In this document: positions 24,440 through 32,630 of the stretch, in pieces | How the letters are laid out: each line of letters begins with the position of its first letter | How positions within the stretch are numbered: position 1 is the stretch's first letter | Assembly: GCF_016711335.1 (NCBI RefSeq) | Contig: NZ_JADJTF010000006.1 | Coordinates: 1-35,216 of the forward strand | Length of the DNA: 35,216 nt | DNA from: Thiofilum sp. | GTDB taxonomy: Bacteria > Pseudomonadota > Gammaproteobacteria > Thiotrichales > Thiotrichaceae | Reading direction: 5' to 3' | The notes under the pieces: generated by a model | Databases searched by the model: none | Told to the model about the DNA's origin: nothing | Seen by the model: the letters and a program-made list of their open reading frames with translations, nothing else | Position numbers and translations under genes: made by a program

Positions 24440-24814
24440 ATGGCATCTACTAAAAACGTCTTAAAACGTTCTCAAACAATAACACAGGGCGATATGTCTG
24501 GGACTATTACTAGCCCTGTGACGGTTGTTCAATTTCTAGACAACATATCAATACAACTTAATTTTACTGGAACACCTGATGGTACCTTTGAGGTTCAAGT
24601 AAGTGACGATTACCTTGCTGATGGTTTTGGAAACGTTCAGGTAGCTGGTACATGGATTGCTCTTCCATTAACGGGTAATCCAATAGCGGCTGGTGTTGCA
24701 GATCAAATAATGATCGACCTTAACCAGTTACCAATGCCTAACGTGCGTGTCGTGTACACACCAACTGCCAGCACTGGACTATTAGACATGTACATCACTG
24801 GTAAGGAGATCTAA
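24440..24814 (+). CDS. Small beta-sandwich virion protein
   Basis: A 124-residue beta-rich protein with AGAGGG before the ATG. Motif IQLNFTGTPDGTFEVQVSDD, then GTWIALPL, MPNVRVVYTPTAS and TGLLDMYITGKE. This pattern (TGTPxGTFxVQxSxD ... W ... vRvxYT ... GxxxxxxxgK) is found in many small phage proteins and is shared with the gene at 32278. Probably a structural or fibre-associated protein. A small GCCT/AGGC hairpin in the 55-nt gap upstream is too weak to call a terminator. Confidence 0.6.
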   Translation: MASTKNVLKRSQTITQGDMSGTITSPVTVVQFLDNISIQLNFTGTPDGTFEVQVSDDYLADGFGNVQVAGTWIALPLTGNPIAAGVADQIMIDLNQLPMPNVRVVYTPTASTGLLDMYITGKEI

Positions 24815-24817
24815 GCC

Positions 24818-25306
24818 ATGCCACAATTTTACAGATATCCCGCGTCAGTATCTACAAACCCAAGTATCGGTACAATTGGTGCAATAATTCCTACCAGCGC
24901 CACACTTGTTGGGTTTGAAGACCCAAGTGGAGACTTAGCTCCTGGCCACGTTAATGCGGCTGGTGACATTTTAGTATCACAAAACAGTGCTGAACCAGGG
25001 CGTTCTTATGTTGACTCTGTAATAACAGATTATGGAACAACAAACGTTACAGCTGCAGCTTGGGTTCAATTAGTTGCTGCTCTTCCTGCAGATGCAAACG
25101 TCGTAGAAATATTCGACTCTTCTGGTGAGATAATGGAGCTAGGTGTCGGTGCAGCAGCTGCAGAATCTAGAGTTGCTGTTATTCAGCCTGGTGGAAACGG
25201 GCAGATACAGTTGGCATTTGCAGCTGGGGATAGAATCTCTATAAGAGCTGTTTCGGCAACGGCTAGCACTTCTGGAACTTACAATATATTAAACTTCTTT
25301 AGTTAA
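24818..25306 (+). CDS. Virion protein, beta-rich
   Basis: A 162-residue protein following by 3 nt, with AAGGAGATC overlapping the end of the previous gene. The sequence is low in charge, rich in Ala/Gly/Ser/Thr, with strands such as VNAAGDILVSQNS, AWVQLVAALPADANVVEIF and RVAVIQPGGNGQIQLAF. It looks like a small tail or fibre component (a connector between nozzle and fibre is possible). Not assignable to a family. Confidence 0.6.
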   Translation: MPQFYRYPASVSTNPSIGTIGAIIPTSATLVGFEDPSGDLAPGHVNAAGDILVSQNSAEPGRSYVDSVITDYGTTNVTAAAWVQLVAALPADANVVEIFDSSGEIMELGVGAAAAESRVAVIQPGGNGQIQLAFAAGDRISIRAVSATASTSGTYNILNFFS

Positions 25307-25314
25307 AGGTGGTT

Positions 25315-28029
25315 ATGAAAAAAATTATCACATTACTTTTATTTATTAGCTGCCTTACAGCGTTTGCAGGTGACGCGGTTATCTGGAACGGTCAATATGG
25401 TAAGTTCTTACCTCAATTAGGTTTAAGATTATCAGACAACAAAGAGTATAGAACTATTAGCGTTGATCCAAGCGCTGGCGCTGGTGTTGCTGCCCCTGTT
25501 GGTTCTGTTGCTGTGCGAGATAACGCAGGTGTGGGTGAGGCTTGGTTTAAGGCCGGTGCTGCTGACACGGTGTGGACTAACATACTAACTGGATTAACTG
25601 GGTGGACGCTTACAGGCAACACCGCTACTGATGACACTATTAACTTTTTAGGTACTACCGACCTACAAGACTTATCTATCAGGACCAACAATTTAGAGCG
25701 TATGCGCATTAGTGATGCGGCTAGGTTTGATCTATACCCTGAAACTGGGTTTTTCATGGATCCAAACGTTGCGGCCATAGTTGATTATAACCACCTCTAC
25801 ATGGGCGCTAATATTAACGGCGCGGTTAGTAATAACTTTCTTGGGCCATATTTACAGCCAAACTTTTCTGCTTCCGTGGCAGGACAATACTATGGGTTTT
25901 CTGATGTATCAGGATGGGACGCTGGTACCTCTGTACCTAACTATATTGCATTCTCCGCATCACCTAACTTTAACGCAGGCTCATCTGTAACGTCTAACAT
26001 AGCGGCATTTCAATTTACGTCTAACTTTCCAGCGGCGTCACTAGTTGGTGCAAACGTTAATGGTGTTAGTATTAATCCAGTAATAACTTCCAACTTTCTT
26101 GGTTATAACGGTTATGTAGACCAACCAAATATCAATGGCGCTATGACTAACGGTTACAACGGTTATTCATCAGGTCCACAATTTAGTGCGACTTCTAGCA
26201 TGCCAAGCTATCTTAAGTCGTTTAATTCGCAGCCTAATATCGCTACTGGAGCAACATTCACAAGCGGCGTTGGTTTTTTCAGCGGATTAAATATGGCGTC
26301 TGGCGTAACCGCAAACGACTGGACTGACTTCCAAGCATCGCCCACAATGGATTCAGCAGTAAGTAACTACACAGGACAAAGCATCAACCCACAAGGTTCT
26401 GGTGTTATAAATAGTGTATTTCTTTCAAGTCTAAGCCCAAACCTAACAGGAGATAATCCAAACGTTGTAGGTTATAACTTTGGTGGAACAATTGGGGATG
26501 ACGTTACTAACTATGTTGGCGCACAAATAAACCCAACTGCTACCGGAACTGTAGCAAGCGTTACAGGGATTAGTGTAAATAACTCAAGCCTTACATCTAC
26601 TGTACCAAAAGTAGGGCTTAGTATAAATGACGGTAGCTTAAACGTTCAATCATTATACGACACTGCTACATATGGCGGCGCTACTGGTGTTGGATCACTA
26701 AACGGCATAGGTGGTACATTTACTGTAGACGCTGGGTTCCCAGTTACGGGCGGCGGCGCTGTTATAGCTAACAACCTTGCTACAGTCACAAACTTCAACG
26801 ATGACATGCCTGTTGATATATTGGGCGGTCTTGTCGGATATACCTATGTGGGGTATGTTGGACAAACTAACATTACCGCTGGTGTTACGGTTGACCATAT
26901 TAACGCAGCCCTTGCTGGTTCTGGTGTTTCTGCTGCCTCGACTGGCGGAGCACTTACTAGCGCTGATATGTATGCGGCTGCTGGGTTTCTTAACCAAGGT
27001 GGCACAATAGATATTACAGGGGAAATGCGCGGGTTACACTTAACGTCTAACCTTTGTAACTTTGTATCTGGTGAGTGCTTTGGCATTAAAGACGACGTTG
27101 GTGCACGTAACTATTTCTTGGGCGGTGTTGAACTAGCTACTTCCGGTGCTCAACCAGCATGTAGCGCAACCATTAGAGGCACTTTGTGGGTAATACAAGG
27201 CGGCGCTGGTGTTGCTGATATTTATGAAATTTGTCAAAAAGATGCTGCTGATGTTTACGCTTGGACGGCTGTGGGTAGCGGTTCGCTTTCTGATTACTTA
27301 TATAAGCCAGGTCTATCTGGTGGCCAGATTGCCACGGGCGGTGTTGACGCAAGTGATAACCTAGTCTTTAGAAGTACAACAAACGTTACTAAAGGCCAGG
27401 TTGTATTTGACGAAACAACAGCAAGTACTTCCCCTGCTACCGGCGCTGTTCGTGTTGACGGTGGCTTGGGCGTTGCTGGGCAAGTAAGTGCAGGAGGCGC
27501 GTTACGTTCTGACACCTCTCTAGTATTAAGTGATCCAGGCGCTGGTACAAACACTGTAACCGTTCAGGCCGGTGTTGTGACTGGTAGTTACTCTGTAACC
27601 CTTCCACTAGCGCAGGCAACAGCTGCTAATCAGGCACTAGTAAATGACGGTACAGGTGTCACCACATGGCAATCATTAACTCCTGAGTTATTTGGAACTA
27701 GGACCACAGGTAGGGCAATCGTTGCTGGTACAGGTATTACAAGCGGCGCATCTGATATGAGCACAACTGCTGTAAGACAGATTGTGTTTGTCGATGGTTC
27801 AGGCGGTGTTGATATTACAGCAAGCCCACAAATTGAAGCTGGCACTGTAATTGGCCAGGAAATGCGTGTTTGTGGAACTGATGACACAGATTGGGTTCAA
27901 TTAGACACAGGAAACGGATTATCTATTAACGGTCCTGCAATACTTGGAAAAGATGATTGTATTAATTTAATGTGGCTTGGTTCTGATGGTTCAACTTCAG
28001 ACTGGGTAGAGCAATCGAGGAATATGTAA
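25315..28029 (+). CDS. Tail fibre-like protein with Sec signal peptide
   Basis: A 904-residue protein from the ATG at 25315, with AAAGGTGG in front (a GTG two codons earlier overlaps that site). Residues 1-18 form a classical signal peptide: KK, hydrophobic core IITLLLFI, and AFA before G19. The following PVGSVAVRDNAGVGEAWFKAG segment is like a fibre attachment domain. Residues about 130-400 contain imperfect repeats of some 20-25 residues (motif P-N-F/I-N-x-x-x-x-x-x-S/T-N-Y/F-x-G/F), as in beta-helical fibres. The C-terminal third has further fibre-type strands (TTGRAIVAGTGITSGASDMS). Likely host-binding fibre or spike; the signal peptide is unusual for a virion protein. Confidence 0.75.
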   Translation: MKKIITLLLFISCLTAFAGDAVIWNGQYGKFLPQLGLRLSDNKEYRTISVDPSAGAGVAAPVGSVAVRDNAGVGEAWFKAGAADTVWTNILTGLTGWTLTGNTATDDTINFLGTTDLQDLSIRTNNLERMRISDAARFDLYPETGFFMDPNVAAIVDYNHLYMGANINGAVSNNFLGPYLQPNFSASVAGQYYGFSDVSGWDAGTSVPNYIAFSASPNFNAGSSVTSNIAAFQFTSNFPAASLVGANVNGVSINPVITSNFLGYNGYVDQPNINGAMTNGYNGYSSGPQFSATSSMPSYLKSFNSQPNIATGATFTSGVGFFSGLNMASGVTANDWTDFQASPTMDSAVSNYTGQSINPQGSGVINSVFLSSLSPNLTGDNPNVVGYNFGGTIGDDVTNYVGAQINPTATGTVASVTGISVNNSSLTSTVPKVGLSINDGSLNVQSLYDTATYGGATGVGSLNGIGGTFTVDAGFPVTGGGAVIANNLATVTNFNDDMPVDILGGLVGYTYVGYVGQTNITAGVTVDHINAALAGSGVSAASTGGALTSADMYAAAGFLNQGGTIDITGEMRGLHLTSNLCNFVSGECFGIKDDVGARNYFLGGVELATSGAQPACSATIRGTLWVIQGGAGVADIYEICQKDAADVYAWTAVGSGSLSDYLYKPGLSGGQIATGGVDASDNLVFRSTTNVTKGQVVFDETTASTSPATGAVRVDGGLGVAGQVSAGGALRSDTSLVLSDPGAGTNTVTVQAGVVTGSYSVTLPLAQATAANQALVNDGTGVTTWQSLTPELFGTRTTGRAIVAGTGITSGASDMSTTAVRQIVFVDGSGGVDITASPQIEAGTVIGQEMRVCGTDDTDWVQLDTGNGLSINGPAILGKDDCINLMWLGSDGSTSDWVEQSRNM

Positions 28030-28030
28030 C

Positions 28031-29902
28031 ATGAAATTATTTACTACACTATTAACCTTAAGTTCTTTTTGTTTTAATGCATACGCTGGTAACAGCACGC
28101 AGGTTTTAAAAAGAATAGACCAACTTGAAGGAGCTTACGCAGCTAAGTCTAGTGTTAAAATAGGTTTATTTGAGGAAAGCACAAAGGGGTGGGCAACGTA
28201 TGCAGATGCGGCAGGTACAACACCGGTAAATGGTACGGGCGGCGCGCCTACTGTTACGTTTACAAGGTCAACTAGCTCACCACTAGAGGGTAAGGCATCT
28301 GCTATACTTACTAAGGACGCAGCAAATAGACAGGGCGAGGGTGCTAGTTACGACTTTACAATTGATGAGGCATATTCTGGAGCTAATCCACAAAACTTAA
28401 CAATAGAGTTCTATTATGAGACTGGTGGCACATTTACAACAGGTGCAAGTTCAGATGTTCAGGTTTATGTTTATGATATTACTAACGCCACATTAATAAC
28501 GCCACTTACTACTAGCATATCTGCTACCTCTGGTCGGTTTCAATCTGCATTTTTAGCTGCAACAGGTTCTGTTGATTATAGGTTAATTTTTCATGTAGCT
28601 ACTACAAGTGCATCAGCTTGGACGTTAAAGGTTGATAAGGTTAGTGTGCATGAACTTCCTGTTATTTATAATACAACTGGAGCAAGTAGCGTTGCACTAT
28701 TAACTACTGGTAACGGCTTTGGTTCTACTAATACAAATATTAGAAGGTATACTGTTACGTCTACGCAGGGTACCGCAATATCTTGTGCAGATAGTGCAAC
28801 ACTTGGTACTTCATGTACCGTGAACCAGGACGGTATTTATGCCGTAAATAGATTAGATAGAAACACAGGTGCAGCGTCTAACTTTGGTGTTGTTAAAAAT
28901 GATGACTGTACTACTGGTGGATTTGACAGTGTACTATCTACTAATCAAGTTTCATATACTATGGCAGCGTCAAACGTAGCAGTAAACGCACCAAATCCTG
29001 GTGTTGCATTATCATCTGGAGATATTTTAAGGGCTTGTGATGATAGCTCAAATAGAGCAAATGATACTAACTCACGCACTAGCCGCTTAACTATTGCTAA
29101 AGTACGTGACGAGGCATTGCCCAGCTCCTTTATAGTGGCAACAGGTGGAACGATAACCACAGATGGTAACTATAGGGTTCATACATTTAACTCTAGCGGT
29201 TCGTTCCAGATTACTAGCGGTAGTGGGATGGTTGAAAGCTTAGTCGTAGCGGGCGGCGGCGCAGGTGGTAACTCTAACTCGGCGGGCGGCGGCGCAGGGG
29301 GACTAAGATACACAACACCAGGAGCTACTTATGGAACGGGTACCTATACCGTTACAGTAGGCGCAGGAGGCGCTGGGGTGAGCACTGGAACCAGTGGGAA
29401 TAATGGCGGTAACTCAGTATTCGATACTATTACTTCAACAGGCGGCGGCGGAGGCGGGGCTAACGCTAACGCTGGCAATAATGGTGGTTCAGGTGGCGGC
29501 GGTGGTGGTACCTCAGGTGGTCAAGTCGGCGGCACCGGCATCGCTGGCCAAGGCTTCGCAGGCGGTACTGGCGTAGACGTAACCAACTCATCCGGTGGTG
29601 GCGGTGGTGGCTGTGGCAGCGTTGGCGGTAACGCCGCGGCGGCAGTTGGCGGCAACGGCGGGACGGGCTGTTCCAACTCCATTAGTGGTAGTGCAGTGTT
29701 CTACGCTTCAGGCGGCGGCGGTTCCAACTCCGCTAGCACGCAAGGCACGGCAAGTGCTGGCGGCGGCGCAAACGGTGCCGCATCTGCGGCTAACAACGCC
29801 ACGGCTAACACCGGTGGCGGTGGCGGCGGTCGCGGTGACGGTGCTGGCACATCAGGCGCTGGCGGTTCTGGCGTAGTTATCCTTCGGTACCAATTCCAAT
29901 GA
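28031..29902 (+). CDS. Gly-rich adhesin / receptor-binding protein with signal peptide
   Basis: A 623-residue protein. Residues 1-19 are a signal peptide (MKLF, hydrophobic core, AYA before G20). The middle (about 45-210) resembles a jelly-roll carbohydrate-binding-like domain (IEFYYETGGTFTTGASSDVQ, DYRLIFHVATTSASAWTLKV). From about 373 the Gly-rich phage domain starts (GNYRVHTFNSSGSFQI, MVESLVVAGGGAGG) and runs to the end, with long Gly tracts and the usual ending GAGGSGVVILRYQF. In other phages such domains are distal tail tips with polyglycine-II-like packing that bind surface receptors. The DNA for it is a GC-rich island, starkly different from neighbours. Confidence 0.75.
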   Translation: MKLFTTLLTLSSFCFNAYAGNSTQVLKRIDQLEGAYAAKSSVKIGLFEESTKGWATYADAAGTTPVNGTGGAPTVTFTRSTSSPLEGKASAILTKDAANRQGEGASYDFTIDEAYSGANPQNLTIEFYYETGGTFTTGASSDVQVYVYDITNATLITPLTTSISATSGRFQSAFLAATGSVDYRLIFHVATTSASAWTLKVDKVSVHELPVIYNTTGASSVALLTTGNGFGSTNTNIRRYTVTSTQGTAISCADSATLGTSCTVNQDGIYAVNRLDRNTGAASNFGVVKNDDCTTGGFDSVLSTNQVSYTMAASNVAVNAPNPGVALSSGDILRACDDSSNRANDTNSRTSRLTIAKVRDEALPSSFIVATGGTITTDGNYRVHTFNSSGSFQITSGSGMVESLVVAGGGAGGNSNSAGGGAGGLRYTTPGATYGTGTYTVTVGAGGAGVSTGTSGNNGGNSVFDTITSTGGGGGGANANAGNNGGSGGGGGGTSGGQVGGTGIAGQGFAGGTGVDVTNSSGGGGGGCGSVGGNAAAAVGGNGGTGCSNSISGSAVFYASGGGGSNSASTQGTASAGGGANGAASAANNATANTGGGGGGRGDGAGTSGAGGSGVVILRYQFQ

Positions 29903-29912
29903 GGTTACTCTA

Positions 29913-30617
29913 ATGCTTAGGGCAGCTATTAGGACGTGGCAACAACCTGATGGCTTAGTAAGTAATAGTAATTATCCTGGCCCAGATAGTACTGGTAATG
30001 GCTTACTGTACACGTCGCTATATTACATAACGCTGTATAACCGTGGTGAACTAGAGGATAGGGACGCAAAAGAGTTTCAAGACTTAGTTACTCAATGCAG
30101 CGCGCACAATAGAAGCTTTTACGGCCTATTAAACAGGTCACCAACTAAAAAATATGAACAAACCGCCTATGACGACTATGTAGCTGTTACTCTTGCGTCA
30201 AAGCTACTTGGCTTAAATGATCTAGCTTGGGTGATTGTTAACTTTGGTAACCAAAGACGCTTTTTACTGTTTAAGTGGTTATATAATAACCTTGTTCCAT
30301 TAGAGTTTACATTTCAGTCATGGATGGGGCGCAGAATTGACGCGGTGGCACACATTCAGTCATGCGTTGATGTAATATCAGTTAATAAATTAAGACTTCT
30401 TTATTTGTTCCTCTATATTCTTTTTGGCTCAACTAAAGGCCATCATCAAAGCATAATAATTAGATACATCTACGGGAAGCACAGTAAGTATAAGTTGATT
30501 AGATGGGCGTGGTCTAAGTTTGAAAAAAGGGTAGTAAAGCAATATCATTTAGGTATGAGGCAAGTGATTGCCAAAGAACTTGGGGACTTGCACCCTATTG
30601 TAGTTTACTGGGTGTAG
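29913..30617 (+). CDS. Unknown phage protein, helical
   Basis: A 234-residue protein with GAGGTT before the ATG. The N-terminal half has RTWQQPDGLVSNSNYPGPDS, GNGLLYTSLYYITLYNRGEL and later NRSPTKKYEQTAYDDYVAVT, an arrangement (QxPDGL ... GNGxLYT ... R/P ... DDY) that I associate with phage proteins near the tail/lysis genes, with no assigned function. The C-terminal half is basic and aromatic (LRLLYLFLYILFGSTKGHH), with one hydrophobic helix. It could be a virion or lysis-related protein. Confidence 0.55.
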   Translation: MLRAAIRTWQQPDGLVSNSNYPGPDSTGNGLLYTSLYYITLYNRGELEDRDAKEFQDLVTQCSAHNRSFYGLLNRSPTKKYEQTAYDDYVAVTLASKLLGLNDLAWVIVNFGNQRRFLLFKWLYNNLVPLEFTFQSWMGRRIDAVAHIQSCVDVISVNKLRLLYLFLYILFGSTKGHHQSIIIRYIYGKHSKYKLIRWAWSKFEKRVVKQYHLGMRQVIAKELGDLHPIVVYWV

Positions 30618-30634
30618 GTAGGAGGTAACAGGAC

Positions 30635-30829
30635 GTGGGCGACTGTGGACTTGATAAATGGATTTATCTGGCCGGAATAGCCGCCACGGTCGCGCCTCTT
30701 TTCTTAACATTGTTAATTTCTTTTTTTATGCTTATTCCTGGTGAACAACCAGAAAAGTTTTTAAATGAACGAATAAGGCCCATCTTAGATAAGATATTCT
30801 ATATAATTCAACTACTTAGCAGGAAATAG
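30635..30829 (+). CDS. Small membrane protein, holin-like
   Basis: A 64-residue protein with GTG start fixed by AGGAGG 8 nt upstream. One long hydrophobic segment (about 10-35, IYLAGIAATVAPLFLTLLIS) followed by a polar, basic C-terminus. Position at the head of the lysis cassette, size and one strong membrane helix suit a holin or antiholin, which would time access of the amidase to the cell wall. The DNA for LTLLI contains copy 4 of the 13-bp palindrome. Confidence 0.55.
   Translation: MGDCGLDKWIYLAGIAATVAPLFLTLLISFFMLIPGEQPEKFLNERIRPILDKIFYIIQLLSRK
30704..30716. repeat. 13-bp palindrome, copy 4 (TTAACATTGTTAA)
   Basis: Exact copy, inside the holin-like coding region. Flanked by AT-rich DNA (TTTTC and TTTCTTTTTTT). 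Being in coding DNA, it may partly reflect Leu/Thr codon choice. Confidence 0.5.
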
Positions 30830-30838
30830 GGGTATTCC

Positions 30839-31111
30839 ATGAGGTTAAAAAGCGAGCATATCTTGATGAGTATAGTGGCCGCTGGGCAGGGAATATTTAC
30901 GATACTATTTGCTTTAATTGTTTTCATTTTTAACAGTGTTAAGGATGAGGTAAAATTGGCTAGTGTCAGTGTCCAAGAATTAAACAATAAGCTGGCAGTA
31001 GTAATCACTCGTATTGAGTATCAGGACAAGACAATAAACGAGTACAACGAACGCATTAGAAGAATAGAGGAATTAAAAAATGAAAATAAAAGTAGAAAGC
31101 GAAGTCAGTAA
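30839..31111 (+). CDS. Membrane-anchored coiled-coil protein (holin or inner spanin-like)
   Basis: A 90-residue protein with AGGGG before the ATG. Cytoplasmic start MRLKSEHIL, one membrane helix (about 9-32, IVAAGQGIFTILFALIVFIF), then a coiled coil (about 37-85, VQELNNKLAVVITRIEYQDK) with a basic end. That topology is that of an inner-membrane spanin subunit, and the lipoprotein at 31572 would be its outer-membrane partner; a class of phage holins has the same layout. Its end overlaps the next gene by 32 nt. Confidence 0.55.
   Translation: MRLKSEHILMSIVAAGQGIFTILFALIVFIFNSVKDEVKLASVSVQELNNKLAVVITRIEYQDKTINEYNERIRRIEELKNENKSRKRSQ
30930..30942. repeat. 13-bp palindrome, copy 5 (TTAACAGTGTTAA)
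   Basis: Perfect inverted repeat with a G instead of T at the centre, inside the coding region for the membrane coiled-coil protein, 226 bp after copy 4. Confidence 0.5.
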
Positions 31112-31370
31112 AGAGGCACACGAATTAGCACTAGCCGTATGTAACGTAGTACGCGCTGTTAAAGCTGCAATGGCAAATGGTTTTCAAGCTGGAACCGACC
31201 TGCCTTTAATTATTACTGCTGCCATCACCCAGCTCCCACCTGCTATCGACGGTCTTGATAAGATTGTTGATGAAGCAAAAGAATCTCCCCTAGCACTTGC
31301 TAAGGCTGTGTCTTTACCAGTTTTGGACTTGGTAGAAGACTTGCTTAAAAAGGATGGGGTTGTAGCTTAA
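31080..31370 (+). CDS. Hypothetical helical protein
   Basis: A 96-residue protein, Ala/Leu-rich and helical, without a signal or clear membrane helix, although PLIITAAITQLPPAI is moderately hydrophobic. The start overlaps the preceding gene, with GAGGAA in front. Ends one base into the next ATG. It lies in the lysis cassette; a structural or unknown role in lysis is possible. Not recognised. Confidence 0.55.
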   Translation: MKIKVESEVSKEAHELALAVCNVVRAVKAAMANGFQAGTDLPLIITAAITQLPPAIDGLDKIVDEAKESPLALAKAVSLPVLDLVEDLLKKDGVVA

Positions 31371-31579
31371 TGGGTGAATTTCTAGCTGTATTAACTGGGG
31401 TATTTAAGTTTTTCGACCAAGTAACTTGGTTTGTTAAACTATTACAGAAGACGCCGCTAGAAAAGCGCCAAGCTGCTATAGTTAAAATCTCTGAAGCATT
31501 TGCCGCTGCTACAAAGCCTGATGAGGGTGGCAAACCTAGTGGGGACACAAGTAAGATTGAGGATATTCTAAATGGGTAA
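31370..31579 (+). CDS. Hypothetical small protein, amphipathic
   Basis: A 69-residue protein that starts on the last base of the previous stop. N-terminal half hydrophobic and aromatic (FLAVLTGVFKFFDQVTWFVK), then helical and a polar Gly/Asp-rich tail. It might associate with membranes, so a holin-like or antiholin part is conceivable, but no family match is evident. Overlaps the lipoprotein gene by 8 nt. Confidence 0.55.
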   Translation: MGEFLAVLTGVFKFFDQVTWFVKLLQKTPLEKRQAAIVKISEAFAAATKPDEGGKPSGDTSKIEDILNG

Positions 31580-31826
31580 GTTTCTACCTTCCCATATTCT
31601 TTTCCTTATCACTACTATGCTTGTGTCCTCGCTTCTTTCTTCAGGGTGTAGGACACCAGGGCTAGGTGTAAAGGTGTATCAACACCAAGTAGAGCGCGGT
31701 GGTATGTATCGCGGTCAAGATAATGAGCTAGTGCCTTATGAGCAGGCAAATGGATGGTTCTGTATGAACCCTGATGATTTTAGAAAAGTTGTAGATTTTA
31801 TAGACAGCTGCAGGGGCAGTAAGTAA
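31572..31826 (+). CDS. Lipoprotein, outer-spanin candidate
   Basis: An 84-residue protein with a lipoprotein signal: MGKFLPSH, hydrophobic core and lipobox LSSGC with Cys26. The mature part is 58 residues, Gly- and Tyr-containing, with further Cys. Being directly before the endolysin and after a membrane coiled-coil protein, it is a good candidate for the outer-membrane spanin subunit that helps fuse inner and outer membranes at lysis. It is not Pro-rich as many o-spanins are, so this is tentative. The stop overlaps the amidase ATG by one base. Confidence 0.65.
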   Translation: MGKFLPSHILFLITTMLVSSLLSSGCRTPGLGVKVYQHQVERGGMYRGQDNELVPYEQANGWFCMNPDDFRKVVDFIDSCRGSK

Positions 31827-32281
31827 TGATCTTTAACCCATCTAGAATCACCATCCATTGTACAGATACCAAAAACGGCCTTCCCGTTAGCGTTGAGACT
31901 ATCGACCAATGGCACAAGGATAGGGGCTGGACTGGTATTGGTTATCATTTTGTTATTCAACCAGATGGCAGAATTGATGATGGCCGCAAGATTACAAAAA
32001 TGGGCGCTCATGTTGAAGGAGCAAACGAGGATAATATAGGTGTAGTTTTGTGTGGCCGAAATAAGTACACAATTGAACAGTTTAAAAGCTTAAGAGAGTT
32101 ATCAGGGGAACTAATGGATAGGTTTAATATAGATCCATGGGAGATTTATACGCACGCGCAGTGGGCAAGCGCACTAAAACAGGGGAAAACTTGTCCGAAC
32201 ATTTCTATTAACAGATTATTATGTTTTCTTTTTACTGATAATACTGACACCATAAAAGACAACATTTTGGGGGATTTATGA
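31826..32281 (+). CDS. N-acetylmuramoyl-L-alanine amidase (endolysin)
   Basis: A 151-residue enzyme of the T7-lysozyme / Amidase_2 type, which cuts the bond between N-acetylmuramic acid and L-Ala in peptidoglycan. Zinc ligands H11 (ITIHCTDT), H110 (YTHAQW) and C123 (KTCPN); catalytic Tyr40 in GYHF and Lys121. QWHKDRGWTGIGYHFVIQPD and GANEDNIGVVLCG match the T7 enzyme closely in layout, and the length is the same. There is no signal peptide, so release needs a holin. The ATG overlaps the previous stop. Confidence 0.93.
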   Translation: MIFNPSRITIHCTDTKNGLPVSVETIDQWHKDRGWTGIGYHFVIQPDGRIDDGRKITKMGAHVEGANEDNIGVVLCGRNKYTIEQFKSLRELSGELMDRFNIDPWEIYTHAQWASALKQGKTCPNISINRLLCFLFTDNTDTIKDNILGDL

Positions 32282-32628
32282 GATTTGATATAGTTGAGCT
32301 AGTTACTGCATCCGGTGCTAGTGGGTCTAAAATATTTGACGCTTCCTTTATGTTCGCCATTAGCGCTGTAGCGACCTCAACGGGTACAGAAGCAGGCACG
32401 CTTAAATTTCAGGCCTCTAATGACAAGCGCACAGGCATGCAAGATACGGGTGCAGATATAACAAACTGGGTTGATATTGCTGGTGCTACGGTTGCCATTA
32501 CCTCGGGCGGTGGCCCTTATATCATCCCTAAATTTGATGTTAGTTATTCTTGGATAAGAATGGTTTATACACACGGCTCTGGTGCGGGTATAGTTACAGC
32601 CAGGATGAAGTCTATCGGCGGGAGCTGA
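32278..32628 (+). CDS. Small beta protein, similar to the one at 24440
   Basis: A 116-residue beta-rich protein beginning in an ATGA overlap with the amidase. Motif GTEAGTLKFQASNDKRTG, then ITNWVDIAGATVAI, FDVSYSWIRMVYTHGSGAG and VTARMKSIGG. It follows the same order as the protein at 24440 (G-T-x-x-G-T-x-x-x-Q-x-S-x-D, W, then a strand and YT). The two may be distant paralogues or share a common phage fold. Likely virion-associated although it follows the endolysin. It is the last gene before the early region. Confidence 0.6.
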   Translation: MRFDIVELVTASGASGSKIFDASFMFAISAVATSTGTEAGTLKFQASNDKRTGMQDTGADITNWVDIAGATVAITSGGGPYIIPKFDVSYSWIRMVYTHGSGAGIVTARMKSIGGS

Positions 32629-32630
32629 TC

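Noticed and set aside
29394..29876. Frames inside the Gly-rich domain coding for Ala/Val-rich peptides
   Set aside because: They are frame shadows of GGC repeats, with no ribosome sites, inside a full-length protein.
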